From NCBI RefSeq assembly GCF_000612725.1, contig NZ_HG964455.1, positions 385,166 to 449,165 of the forward strand: a stretch of DNA of 64,000 nucleotides, in the 5' to 3' direction. The position numbers and the translations under genes are program-made. This DNA is from Mycolicibacterium austroafricanum. GTDB taxonomy: Bacteria; Actinomycetota; Actinomycetes; Mycobacteriales; Mycobacteriaceae. Below the pieces are notes generated by a model that saw nothing but the letters and a program-made list of their open reading frames with translations, ran no database searches and was not told where the DNA came from. Each line of letters opens with the position of its first letter. Position 1 is the first letter of the stretch. Below are positions 27,730-36,041 of this stretch, one piece after another.

Positions 27730-30318
27730 GTGACGCTCACCGAGCGTGAGCACGAGCTCGACGAGCTCGCGGCCCGGTACGCCGCGGCATGCAAGGGCCG
27801 CGGCGGCGCAGTGCTGGTGTGCGGCGAATCCGGTGCGGGCAAGACCTCATTCGTGGAGGCGTTCGTCGCGGGGTTGCCCGCCGGCACCCGCGTGCTGTGG
27901 GGAGCCTGTGATCCGCTGTCGACGCCGAGACCGCTCGGCCCGCTGCACGACCTCGCCGCCAATTTCACTGCCGCGACCCAGAGCCATCTCAGCAGCGGTC
28001 AGCCGTACGACATCTTCGCCGCGGTGCTCGACGAACTGCGAACGCAGCCGGCGGTCCTGGTGCTCGACGATCTGCACTGGGCCGACCAGGGCACCATCGA
28101 CCTGATGCGGTTTCTGCTGCGCCGCGCCCCCCAGTCGCACCTGCTGACCATCGGGATCCTGCGTGACGAGGAGGTCAGCGTCACGCATCCGCTCCGTGCA
28201 CTGTTCGGCGACATCGCGCGCTCGTCGCACGGTCAGTCGCTGACGCTGCCTCCGCTGAGTGTGCGGGCCGTCGAGACGTTGATCGGCGACCGCGACGTCG
28301 ATCCGGAGCGGCTGCACCGGATCACCGGAGGCAACGCCTTCTTCGTGTGCGAGATGCTCGACCATGACGGCGCGGACCTGCCCACCTCGGTCCGCGACGC
28401 GATCCTCGCCCGCACCGCCGACCTGGATGCTGCCGCGTGGGATCTACTCAACCTGTTGACCTGCGCGCCCGGCGCCATCGGCGACCATCTGCTGACCGGG
28501 CTCGGGGTCACCCTGCCTGCGCTGCGGGCCCTCGATCAGGCGAAGCTGATAAAGCGCGACGCCCGGGGAGTGGCGTTCCGCCACGACCTGTGCCGGCGCG
28601 CGATCACCAGCGTCATCCCGCCCGGTGCCGAGCCCGGCCTGCACCGCCGTTTCCTCGATGCCCACCGCGACGCGCACGATGAGGATCCCGCCGTGCTGAC
28701 CCACCACGCGCTCGGCGGCGGCGACCGGGCACTGATCACGACCGCCGCGGCCCAGGCCGGTCGGGCGGCCGCCCGGTCGGGGGCGCACACGCAGGCGTGT
28801 GAGTTCTTCCAGATCGCCCTGGAGCGCGGCGGTCTGCTCGACGACGGCGCCGAGGCCGAGCTGCTCGAGCGACTCGCCGAGGAGTACTACCTGACCGATC
28901 GCCTCGAGGACGCGATCAGTGCGTGTCGTCGCGCGATGCGGATCCGCCGCGACACGCGGGCGCCCGTCGCGGTGAGCGCGAACCACCACTCGCTGGCGGT
29001 GTACGAGTGGTACAGCGGCAACCGCGCGGTCGCCGACGAGCATGTCGCCGAAGCGATCGCGGCACTCGCCGATGTCGACGCTGAACAGGATCCGTCCTGC
29101 CTCGGCCAGCTCGGGCACGGCTTCGCGATGCAGGCATTCCTGGCCGTGCAGTCAAGCCGGGTCGACGCCGCCCGCAAGGCACTGGACCGGGCCCGCGAAA
29201 TCGCCTCCCGGGCAGGCGATCCGAACCTCTCGGTGCGGGTGCGCCTGATCGGGTACTACTGCGACATCTCGGCCGGAGAGTCGCTGGTGCGCGACCGACT
29301 GCTGTCCGAACTGGCGGCCGGGCCACGACACATCGACGAGACCTACTCCGGCGGCTACACGAATCTGACCTATTACGACGTCGAACACCGCCGTCTCGGT
29401 GAGGCGGCCGCGGTGCTGGGCACCAGCATCCCGCTGATGGTCGAACACGACCTCCCGATATGCCGCGTGGTGCAGCTCGGCTCCCGCAGCCGGCTGAACC
29501 TGCTCGTCGGTGACTGGGACGACGCACTCGCCGATGCCGACGCGGTGCTGAACAGCCGCAGCGCTCCGCTGGCACGGACCTGGCCGCTGCTGATCCGGGG
29601 CCTCGTCGCGTTACGCCGCACAGGTGACGACGGTGGCGTCATCGACGACGCCTGGCAACTCGCCCGTCGGTTCGGCGAGCTGGTTCGGCTGTTGCCGGCC
29701 GCGTCGGCGATCGCCGAACGCGTCTGGCTGACGGGCACATACGACAAGAGGCTGGACGGATGCCACTCGATGCTGGCCGAGGCCCCGGCCAGGGGTCTGG
29801 AGTGGGCGCGCGGCGAACTGGGAATGTGGTTGCGTCGCGTCGGCGCGGCGGATTCTCCGGTGTCCGATGTGGCTGAACCGTACGCGCTGTTGTCCGACGG
29901 CTGCCACGAGGCCGCCGCGGCCGCGTTCCACCGGCTTTCGACGCCCTATGACGCGGCGTTGGCGCTCGTCGAATCCGGGGAGCCCGCGGCCGTCCGCCGG
30001 GCGCTCGACGCCCTCGACCGGCTCGGGGCCGACGCGGTGGCCAACAAGGTGCGTGCGGATCTACGGGCCACAGGCGCGACGGCGGTGCCCGGACCGCGGC
30101 GGGCGTCGACGCTGTCCAACCCGGCCGGGCTCACCGTGCGGCAGGTGGAGGTGTTGCGCCTGCTCGGCGACGGCCTGACGAATGCCGAACTGGCTGAGCG
30201 GCTGTTCCTTTCGGTCAAGACAGTCGACCACCATGTGTCGGCGATCCTCACCAAGCTCGATGTCACCAAGCGGCGCGACGCGGTGCGCAGGGCCAGAGAG
30301 GTCGGCATCCTCACCTGA
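27730..30318 (+). CDS. LAL-type (large ATP-binding LuxR) transcription regulator
   Basis: Protein of 862 residues. An N-terminal AAA/NACHT-like ATPase has Walker A CGESGAGKTS (about 37-46) and Walker B VLVLDDLHWADQG (about 110). A long helical TPR-like region runs through the middle (about 330-780), and a C-terminal LuxR HTH lies at about 795-860 (LTVRQVEVLRLLGDGLTNAE, then AERLFLSVKTVDHHVSAIL). Such regulators couple ligand or protein sensing and ATP binding to activation of nearby genes. The GTG at 27730 is placed directly after a -10-like hexamer. The methyltransferase gene 120 bp downstream on the same strand is a candidate target. The inducer is unknown. Confidence 0.92.
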   Translation: MTLTEREHELDELAARYAAACKGRGGAVLVCGESGAGKTSFVEAFVAGLPAGTRVLWGACDPLSTPRPLGPLHDLAANFTAATQSHLSSGQPYDIFAAVLDELRTQPAVLVLDDLHWADQGTIDLMRFLLRRAPQSHLLTIGILRDEEVSVTHPLRALFGDIARSSHGQSLTLPPLSVRAVETLIGDRDVDPERLHRITGGNAFFVCEMLDHDGADLPTSVRDAILARTADLDAAAWDLLNLLTCAPGAIGDHLLTGLGVTLPALRALDQAKLIKRDARGVAFRHDLCRRAITSVIPPGAEPGLHRRFLDAHRDAHDEDPAVLTHHALGGGDRALITTAAAQAGRAAARSGAHTQACEFFQIALERGGLLDDGAEAELLERLAEEYYLTDRLEDAISACRRAMRIRRDTRAPVAVSANHHSLAVYEWYSGNRAVADEHVAEAIAALADVDAEQDPSCLGQLGHGFAMQAFLAVQSSRVDAARKALDRAREIASRAGDPNLSVRVRLIGYYCDISAGESLVRDRLLSELAAGPRHIDETYSGGYTNLTYYDVEHRRLGEAAAVLGTSIPLMVEHDLPICRVVQLGSRSRLNLLVGDWDDALADADAVLNSRSAPLARTWPLLIRGLVALRRTGDDGGVIDDAWQLARRFGELVRLLPAASAIAERVWLTGTYDKRLDGCHSMLAEAPARGLEWARGELGMWLRRVGAADSPVSDVAEPYALLSDGCHEAAAAAFHRLSTPYDAALALVESGEPAAVRRALDALDRLGADAVANKVRADLRATGATAVPGPRRASTLSNPAGLTVRQVEVLRLLGDGLTNAELAERLFLSVKTVDHHVSAILTKLDVTKRRDAVRRAREVGILT

Positions 30319-30438
30319 GGAGGTGGTGATCAGCAATATAGGTAGTCGCCCCCGATGCGGCTCGGCCCCGGGTGGGCGATCGTTCCCTGCAACCGGTCGG
30401 CGCGACCGTGCAACACCTTCGACAGATTCGAGAGAACA

Positions 30439-31293
30439 ATGACCACTGCGAATGCCGGCGTGGCGAGCGACCCGGACGCCGACCGTCAACTCAAGGCCAA
30501 GCACCGCGCGCTGTGGGCATCGGGAGACTATCCCGCCGTGGCCGTCGATTTGATCCACTCGCTCGGGCCACGGCTGGTCGAGGCCTGTCGGGTGGGTCCC
30601 GGCCAGCGGGTTCTCGATGTCGCTGCGGGCTCCGGCAACGCCGCCATCCCGGCCGCGGAAGCCGGCGCCACCGTGATCGCCGGAGATCTGACACCGGAGC
30701 TGTTCGAGGCCGGGCGGGCGACCGCCCGAAGGCGCGGTGTCGAGGTGCAGTGGATGGAAGCCGACGCCGAGGCAATGCCGTTCGCGGACAACGACTTCGA
30801 CGTGGTGATGTCATGTGTGGGCGCGATGTTCGCGCCGCACCACCAGGCAACCGCCGACGAGCTCGTGCGCGTCACCCGCCCCGGCGGGACGATCGGTCTG
30901 ATCAACTGGACCCCGGAAGGCTTCATCGGCAACCTTTTCGCGACGATGAAGCCCTACGCGCCCCCGCCGCCGCCGGGAGCCAGCCCGGCACCGTTGTGGG
31001 GCAACGCCGAACATGTCCGGGAGTTGTTCGCCGACAGGGTCACCGACCTGCAAATGCAGCGTCAGACCGTGGTCATGGACCACTGCGCGACACCGTTGGA
31101 GTTCCGCGAGTACTGGAAGGCCAACTACGGCCCGACCATCGCGACGTACCGGTTCAACGCCGACGACGCCGAGCGGGTGGCGGCCCTCGACCGTGACTTC
31201 CTGGCCTTCCTGGAGCAGTGGAATCAATCCGGGGAAACGGGACGGACCGCCTACGAGGCCGAGTACTTGTTGGTGACGGCCACGAAACGCTGA
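30439..31293 (+). CDS. class I SAM-dependent methyltransferase
   Basis: Protein of 284 residues with a Rossmann methyltransferase core. The glycine-rich SAM loop is VLDVAAGSGNAAIPAA (about 57-72); the acidic residue binding ribose is in VIAGDLTPELFEAG, and the adenine-binding motif is EADAEAMPFAD. Motif IV is FDVVMSCVGAMFAPHH, and RVTRPGGTIGLINW (about 153) follows. The pattern matches the UbiE/methyltransferase-11 group acting on small lipophilic molecules. ATG 30439 has a purine-rich AGAGA 4 bp upstream and matches the family; an upstream in-frame extension lacks similarity. It lies behind the LAL regulator and converges with the tetR gene. Substrate unknown. Confidence 0.85.
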   Translation: MTTANAGVASDPDADRQLKAKHRALWASGDYPAVAVDLIHSLGPRLVEACRVGPGQRVLDVAAGSGNAAIPAAEAGATVIAGDLTPELFEAGRATARRRGVEVQWMEADAEAMPFADNDFDVVMSCVGAMFAPHHQATADELVRVTRPGGTIGLINWTPEGFIGNLFATMKPYAPPPPPGASPAPLWGNAEHVRELFADRVTDLQMQRQTVVMDHCATPLEFREYWKANYGPTIATYRFNADDAERVAALDRDFLAFLEQWNQSGETGRTAYEAEYLLVTATKR

Positions 31294-31315
31294 ACCTTGC
31301 GACGCCCGCCCCCAC

Positions 31316-31876
31316 TCACGCGACGATGCGTCTCAGGTCGGCGAAGGCGTCAGCGATGAGCGTGGGCAGCGGAGCGCCGCCCGGGGACTGGACCCAGCGC
31401 TCGAACGCCACGCGGAAGACCGCGAGCCCGACGTCGGCGGCCAACCGGGCCGCGGGCGCCTCGACCCCGCGCTGACGAAGCGCCTCGGCCAGGCTGTCTG
31501 CGAGCGTGGCGAGCTTGATCAGCTCGCGTTCCCGCAGACCCGGATTGGCGTCGATCACGGCTTGCCGCTGCCGGGCGCGGTCACCCCGTCCGTCGAGTGC
31601 CGAACCGGCCGCCGTCAGCGCCGCGGCCACGACGTCGAGCGGCGGGTCCGTGTCTTCTTGAGCGGCAACGCTGTCGGTCACCAGGTCGATCAACGCCGCC
31701 TGACCCGAGAACAGCACCTCACGCTTGTCGGCGAAGTGCCGGAAAAAGGTCCGTTCGGTCAGGCCGGCCCGCTGGGCGATGTCGTCGACCGTGGTCTGGT
31801 CGAAGCCCTGGCGGGTGTAGAGCTCCAGCGCAGCCTGTTCCAGGCGCTCCCGCGCGTTGGGCTGCCATCGGCTCAT
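31316..31876 (-). CDS. TetR family regulator, divergent from epimerase gene
   Basis: Repressor of 186 residues starting at ATG 31876 (MSRWQPNARERLEQAA). The N-terminal HTH is FDQTTVDDIAQRAGLTERTFFRHFADKREV (described here in two parts: helix 2 up to AQRAG, recognition helix LTERTFFRHF). The C-terminal ligand-binding helices are Ala/Leu-rich with a conserved AVFRVAFERWV. An upstream in-frame extension would run into the shared control region. It is divergent from the epimerase gene, with two direct repeats between them that probably serve as its operators. TetR proteins of this subgroup commonly control an adjacent oxidoreductase. Confidence 0.88.
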   Translation of the reverse strand: MSRWQPNARERLEQAALELYTRQGFDQTTVDDIAQRAGLTERTFFRHFADKREVLFSGQAALIDLVTDSVAAQEDTDPPLDVVAAALTAAGSALDGRGDRARQRQAVIDANPGLRERELIKLATLADSLAEALRQRGVEAPAARLAADVGLAVFRVAFERWVQSPGGAPLPTLIADAFADLRRIVA

Positions 31877-31896
31877 CCGGAGATCGTAGCCGGGAA

Positions 31897-31943
31897 TGAC
31901 AGCGGCTGACATCAGCGTTACGGTGACGACAGTCGCTGACATC
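31897..31943. promoter_or_regulatory. two direct repeats between tetR and epimerase genes
   Basis: GACAGCGGCTGACATC (31898-31913) and GACAGTCGCTGACATC (31928-31943) agree at 14 of 16 positions and are spaced 30 bp apart, about three helical turns. The first, extended by one base to TGACAGC-G-GCTGACA, is also an imperfect palindrome. The second abuts the Shine-Dalgarno GGAGGT of the epimerase gene. These are probable TetR operators. Confidence 0.6.
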
Positions 31944-31953
31944 GGAGGTACTC

Positions 31954-32847
31954 ATGAAGGTTTTCGTCACCGGGGCATCAGGCTTCATCGGGTCGGCGGT
32001 CACCGCCGAACTGCTCGGCCACGGGCATCACGTCCTCGGGCTGGCCAGGTCGGACGCTGCGGCGCAGCGCATCACAGCTGCGGGCGCCGAGGCGGTGCGC
32101 GGCGATCTCGACGACCTCGACGCCCTCGAGGCGGGCGCGTCGGCGGCCGACGCGGTCATCCACCTGGCCTTCCAGCACGATTTCACCGCCTACGACACGG
32201 CAGCCCGCGTGGACCGTCGGGCGATCGAGACCCTCGGCGAGGCGCTGGCCGGATCCGATCGCGCCCTGGTGGTCGCCTCTGGGATGGCCGGACTCGGGCG
32301 GGGACGGATCCTGACCGAAGACCAGGCCGCACCCCCGGACGCCCCGAGAGAATCCGAGCCGGCCGTGTTCGCCTTCACCGACCGGGGCGTCCGCGCGGCC
32401 GCGGTCCGGTTGGCACCGACCGTCCACGGAGAGGGCGACCACGGATTCGTCCCCACGCTGATCTCGATCGCCCGCGCCACCGGCGTGTCGACCTACCCCG
32501 GCGACGGATTCAACCGGTGGCCCGCCGTCCACCGGCTCGACGCCGCGGCACTGTTCCGGATCGCCGCGGAGGACGCTCCCGCCGGAACCCTGCTGCACGC
32601 GGTCGCCGACGAAGGAATACCGGTCCGGCAGATCGCGGAAGCCATCGGCCACGGCCTCGACGTCCCGGTCGAAGCCACCACTGCACAGGCGTCGATCGAC
32701 CGCGCCGGCTTCATCGGCGCCGTCTTCGCGATGGACCTCCCGGCGTCGAGCGCGCTGACCCGCACGCAATTCGGCTGGCAACCCACGCATCCGGGTCTGC
32801 TCGCCGACCTGTCGCAGGCCCACTACTTCGCCACGCCGGAGGCATGA
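31954..32847 (+). CDS. NAD(P)-dependent epimerase/dehydratase (extended SDR-like)
   Basis: Rossmann-fold oxidoreductase of 297 residues. The NAD(P) loop is VTGASGFIGSAVTAELL (residues 5-21), and ADAVIHLAFQHDF (about 65) follows. There is a Ser in the catalytic neighbourhood (VVASGMAGLG), but the usual YxxxK is not apparent at the expected place (EPAVFAFTDRGVRAA), suggesting an atypical or non-epimerase SDR. The substrate region has HRLDAAALFRIAAE. GGAGGT is 4 bp upstream of ATG 31954. It is controlled by the divergent tetR region. Proteins like this act on small aldehydes or flavonoid-like compounds, which is an inference only. Confidence 0.85.
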   Translation: MKVFVTGASGFIGSAVTAELLGHGHHVLGLARSDAAAQRITAAGAEAVRGDLDDLDALEAGASAADAVIHLAFQHDFTAYDTAARVDRRAIETLGEALAGSDRALVVASGMAGLGRGRILTEDQAAPPDAPRESEPAVFAFTDRGVRAAAVRLAPTVHGEGDHGFVPTLISIARATGVSTYPGDGFNRWPAVHRLDAAALFRIAAEDAPAGTLLHAVADEGIPVRQIAEAIGHGLDVPVEATTAQASIDRAGFIGAVFAMDLPASSALTRTQFGWQPTHPGLLADLSQAHYFATPEA

Positions 32848-32893
32848 CCACAAAAGCCGCCTGCGAGGCCGCGCGGACAGACAGAATGGCTAG

Positions 32894-34057
32894 ATGCGCT
32901 TCGGAAATTTCATGGCCCCGTTCCATCCCGTCGGGCAGAACCCGACCCTCGCCCTTGAGCGCGACCTCGACCTGATCGCAACGATGGACCGCCTGGGCTT
33001 CCACGAAGCGTGGGTGGGTGAGCACCACTCGGCCGGCTTCGAGATCATCGCCTCCCCCGAGGTGTTCATCGGCATCGCGGCCGAACGCACCAAACACATC
33101 AAGCTGGGCACCGGGGTCAGCTCGCTGCCGTACCACCATCCGCTGCTGCTCGCCGATCGCATGGTGCTACTCGACCACCTGACCAGGGGTCGGGTGATGT
33201 TGGGTTGCGGGCCGGGGCAGCTCACGTCGGACGCGCACATGCTGGGAATCCCCGCCGATGCCCAGCGGCCGCGCATGGAGCAGTGCCTGGACGCGATCGT
33301 GCGCCTGCTGCGCGGCGAGACCGTCACCATGCACACCGACGGGTTCACGCTGCAGGATGCGCGCCTTCAGCTCAAGCCGTACAGCGATCCGTGCTTCGAC
33401 ATCGCGGTCGCGGCGTCGTTCTCCCCCACGGGTCCGCGCGGCGCCGGACGTCACGGGATCGGCATGTTGTCCATCGCCGCGACCGCCAAACAGGGCATGG
33501 ATCTGCTTGCCCAGCACTGGAACACGTGGGAGGAGGTGGCACGGGAGCACGGTCACGTCGCAGACCGGTCGAAATGGCGGCTGGTCGGGCCGATGCACCT
33601 CGCGGAGACGCGGGAGCAGGCCGAGCGCGACGTCGAGTACGGAATCGCGCAGTTCTCGCAGTACTTCTCGCACATCCTGCCTGCCGGACCGGTCCAGGGC
33701 GACACGCCCGTCGAGATCATCGCCAACAACCACGCCTCCGGTTTCGCGGTGATCGGCACCCCGCAGGACGCGATCGCGAAGATCGAGGAGTTGGTCGAGG
33801 CGAGCAACGGCGGTTTCGGCGCCTTCCTGCTCTTCGACCACGACTGGGCTCCTCCCGCGGCGAAGCTGCGCAGCTATGAACTGTTCGCGGAGTACGTGAT
33901 ACCGCATTTCACCGGCCAGCTCAGCGCACCCATCGCGTCGCGCGACTGGGTCACCGAAAGCGGTCGCACTTTCGTCGATCAGGCCGCGCATGCGATCGGC
34001 AAGGCCATCGAGGATCACGCCGCCGAACAGCAGGCCAAGTCGCCCTCCCCCAGTTAG
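32894..34057 (+). CDS. LLM-class flavin-dependent oxidoreductase (luciferase-like)
   Basis: Bacterial luciferase-like TIM-barrel enzyme of 387 residues. Family marks are MRFGNFMAPFHPVGQNP at the N-terminus, the GFHEAWVGEHHSAGFEI strand-loop (about 35-52), KLGTGVSSLPYHHPLLLADR (about 74-93), LDHLTRGRVMLGCGPG (about 97-112), and VIGTPQDAI near 290. It probably uses FMNH2 (or F420) supplied by a separate reductase to monooxygenate a hydrophobic substrate; the limonene or alkanal monooxygenase branch is closest by eye. It follows the epimerase gene by 46 bp on the same strand and may be co-transcribed. Confidence 0.9.
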   Translation: MRFGNFMAPFHPVGQNPTLALERDLDLIATMDRLGFHEAWVGEHHSAGFEIIASPEVFIGIAAERTKHIKLGTGVSSLPYHHPLLLADRMVLLDHLTRGRVMLGCGPGQLTSDAHMLGIPADAQRPRMEQCLDAIVRLLRGETVTMHTDGFTLQDARLQLKPYSDPCFDIAVAASFSPTGPRGAGRHGIGMLSIAATAKQGMDLLAQHWNTWEEVAREHGHVADRSKWRLVGPMHLAETREQAERDVEYGIAQFSQYFSHILPAGPVQGDTPVEIIANNHASGFAVIGTPQDAIAKIEELVEASNGGFGAFLLFDHDWAPPAAKLRSYELFAEYVIPHFTGQLSAPIASRDWVTESGRTFVDQAAHAIGKAIEDHAAEQQAKSPSPS

Positions 34058-34190
34058 CGCTCGCCCGAACGGTATTCGATGACCGAGCAATCTGGTGATC
34101 TCGGTTCAGTCCTGCGCGATCATCTTGCTCAGTGGCGGCTGCGCGCCGATGGGCCGATACCGCCGGACAACTCTTCCCGCTGTTACGTGA

Positions 34191-34895
34191 GTGATAGGTG
34201 TGGCGAATGGGTATATGGAGCCGGTGAATGTCATCGGCTCCACGCGCCGGACGGTCGCGGCCGCTTCGTCGGCCTTCATCGCTGCGGCAGCACTGACCGC
34301 GCTCGAAGCGCCGACGGCATCGGCCGCATCAAAGTGCCATGACATCGAGCTCGTGTTCGCCCGCGGCACCGACGAGCCGCCGGGTCTGGGTGCGGTGGGC
34401 ACATCGCTCGTGGACACGCTCCGCCCGATCGTGAAGGACCAGACGATCGGGACCTATGCCGTCAGATACCCGGCGTCCTGGGACTTCCTTCAGGTGGCCG
34501 CCGGGGCCAACGACGCGAGCAAGCGCGTGCAGGCCATCGCCGCGACATGTCCGGACAGCAGGATCGTGCTGGGCGGTTACTCGCAGGGCGCCGCCGTGAT
34601 CGACGTCGTCGCCACCGCGCCGATCGCCGGACTCGGATACACCGCACCGCTGCCTGCGGCCGTCATCCCCCATGTCGCGGCCATCGCCGTCTTCGGCAAC
34701 CCGTCGGCGCGGTTCGGGCGGCCACTGACCGTCCTCAGTCCGGACTTCGGTGCCCGCACTGCAGATCTCTGCAACACGGGCGATCCGGTGTGTTCGCGCG
34801 GTGAGGATTTCGACGCCCACGTCCGCTACCCGCAGTCCGGCCTGGTCAAGCTGGCAGCCCAGTGGATCACCAAGCATGTGGGGCAACGGGTTTAG
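34191..34895 (+). CDS. secreted cutinase-family serine esterase
   Basis: Protein of 234 residues (219 if ATG 34215 is used instead of GTG 34191). The signal peptide includes TVAAASSAFIAAAALTALEA, followed by TASAAS. The alpha/beta-hydrolase triad is visible: Ser in GGYSQGAAV (about 131), Asp in CNTGDPVC between two cysteines (about 200), and His in DAHVRYPQSG (about 214). The cysteine in SKCHDIELVFARGT should pair as in cutinases. Mycobacterial members (Culp proteins) hydrolyse lipid esters in the envelope. It is convergent with the DUF2993 gene. Confidence 0.92.
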   Translation: MIGVANGYMEPVNVIGSTRRTVAAASSAFIAAAALTALEAPTASAASKCHDIELVFARGTDEPPGLGAVGTSLVDTLRPIVKDQTIGTYAVRYPASWDFLQVAAGANDASKRVQAIAATCPDSRIVLGGYSQGAAVIDVVATAPIAGLGYTAPLPAAVIPHVAAIAVFGNPSARFGRPLTVLSPDFGARTADLCNTGDPVCSRGEDFDAHVRYPQSGLVKLAAQWITKHVGQRV

Positions 34896-34907
34896 GCGCT
34901 GCTCGGC

Positions 34908-35861
34908 TCACAGCCGCGCGAAGCAGGCATTCGTGTCTTCCCGGGGTATGGACGCGTCCTGGCTGGAGAACGTGCCGACGACTCCTGCGTCGGTCACCTC
35001 GACCCCGTCCGCATGGATTCCGAGCGGATAGTTGTCGTTCAGCTTCTTCGTCAGGTCGTCGAGCGCGCTCTGCACGGCCTCCTTCGGGAACGGCCCGGCG
35101 ACATCGAGCACCTCCAGGTTCAGATCACCTTCTACCACAACGGGTTTGGCGGTTACGCTGGCGTTTCCGGCGTCCAGGACAAGGGTGCCGGCCGCCGGGT
35201 CGGTGCGCACGCCGGTGACCAGGGCACCCACTCCGGGCAGATTCGCCGCAACGGTGTCCTTGATGCCGTCCGAGCGCCATGTGAGCGTGGCGCGCAGGGA
35301 GCCGATCGCGCCTTTGGACGTCGCCGAGTCCTGCAGTCGCACGTCTTCGAGTGTGACGTCGGCGGTCATGCCGTCGGCGGACTGCACGCGGTCCCCTGCG
35401 GTGTGGACCGTGATGTTCGTGTAGCGCCCGGTGAGGTGCTGCCACAGGAATGGAGGGTTCACGCCGTAGGAGATCGTGGCACCGTCCTGCACGACGCACT
35501 CGGCGATTCCGACCAGAACGTCGTCCGCGCGGTGCCGGGCGTACAGTTCGGCACCGGCCACGCCGCCGACGAGCACCGCGACCACGATGATCGCCAGCAG
35601 TGGAACCGTCTGCCGGTTGAAGAAGCCTGCACGACGCCTCTCTGGCACCGGCGGCGGGGGCGGCACCGGCGGCGGGGGCGGCACCGGCGGCGGCCGCCGG
35701 AACTGCTCGGTGGGCACGGCATCGGGAGGTCGCGGCTGAATCCGTTCAGTGCGCGCGTCCGGCCTGCCGGGACGGGGCAGCCGACGAGTCGCCGGATCGT
35801 CGTGCGGATTGCCCCTGCCACGCCAACCAGGCGGCCCGGGGCGTTGCGGCGGGTTCGTCAC
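34908..35861 (-). CDS. DUF2993 protein with proline-rich cytosolic N-terminus
   Basis: Protein of 317 residues. The first 90 or so are rich in Pro/Arg, with a repeated VPPPPP motif. Then comes a single membrane helix (VPLLAIIVVAVLVGGVAGAEL, about 95-115). The rest is an exported DUF2993 domain of beta-strand type that includes DVLVGIAECVVQDGATISYG, the repeated Asn/Val-rich VTAKPVVVEGDLNLEV, and GVVGTFSSQDASI. DUF2993 includes LmeA, which supports mannan elongation in the envelope, so an envelope role is reasonable. GTG 35861 is used because the longer frame is low quality and a -10-like CAGAAT lies just upstream. Confidence 0.85.
   Translation of the reverse strand: MTNPPQRPGPPGWRGRGNPHDDPATRRLPRPGRPDARTERIQPRPPDAVPTEQFRRPPPVPPPPPVPPPPPVPERRRAGFFNRQTVPLLAIIVVAVLVGGVAGAELYARHRADDVLVGIAECVVQDGATISYGVNPPFLWQHLTGRYTNITVHTAGDRVQSADGMTADVTLEDVRLQDSATSKGAIGSLRATLTWRSDGIKDTVAANLPGVGALVTGVRTDPAAGTLVLDAGNASVTAKPVVVEGDLNLEVLDVAGPFPKEAVQSALDDLTKKLNDNYPLGIHADGVEVTDAGVVGTFSSQDASIPREDTNACFARL
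35644..35693. repeat. 18-bp tandem repeat coding for Pro-rich linker
   Basis: Two identical 18-bp units (GGCACCGGCGGCGGGGGC at 35644-35661 and 35662-35679) and 14 bp of a third. They encode the PPPPPV repeats of the DUF2993 protein. A slip-prone tract that may vary in copy number. Confidence 0.85.
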
Positions 35862-36041
35862 CGACGCAATTCTGCCGCACAACGCCGGACGCCGATCCCC
35901 GGACGGCGCGCGAACCCTCCACGAGTCCCGCGACTTACCGCCAGCAGGTAGCGATGTTGGCCGGTCAACATCAATGACAACACGGCCCCGACCGAGCAGA
36001 GTCATCAGCGACAGCGACTCACCAGATCCGAGGAGATCATC

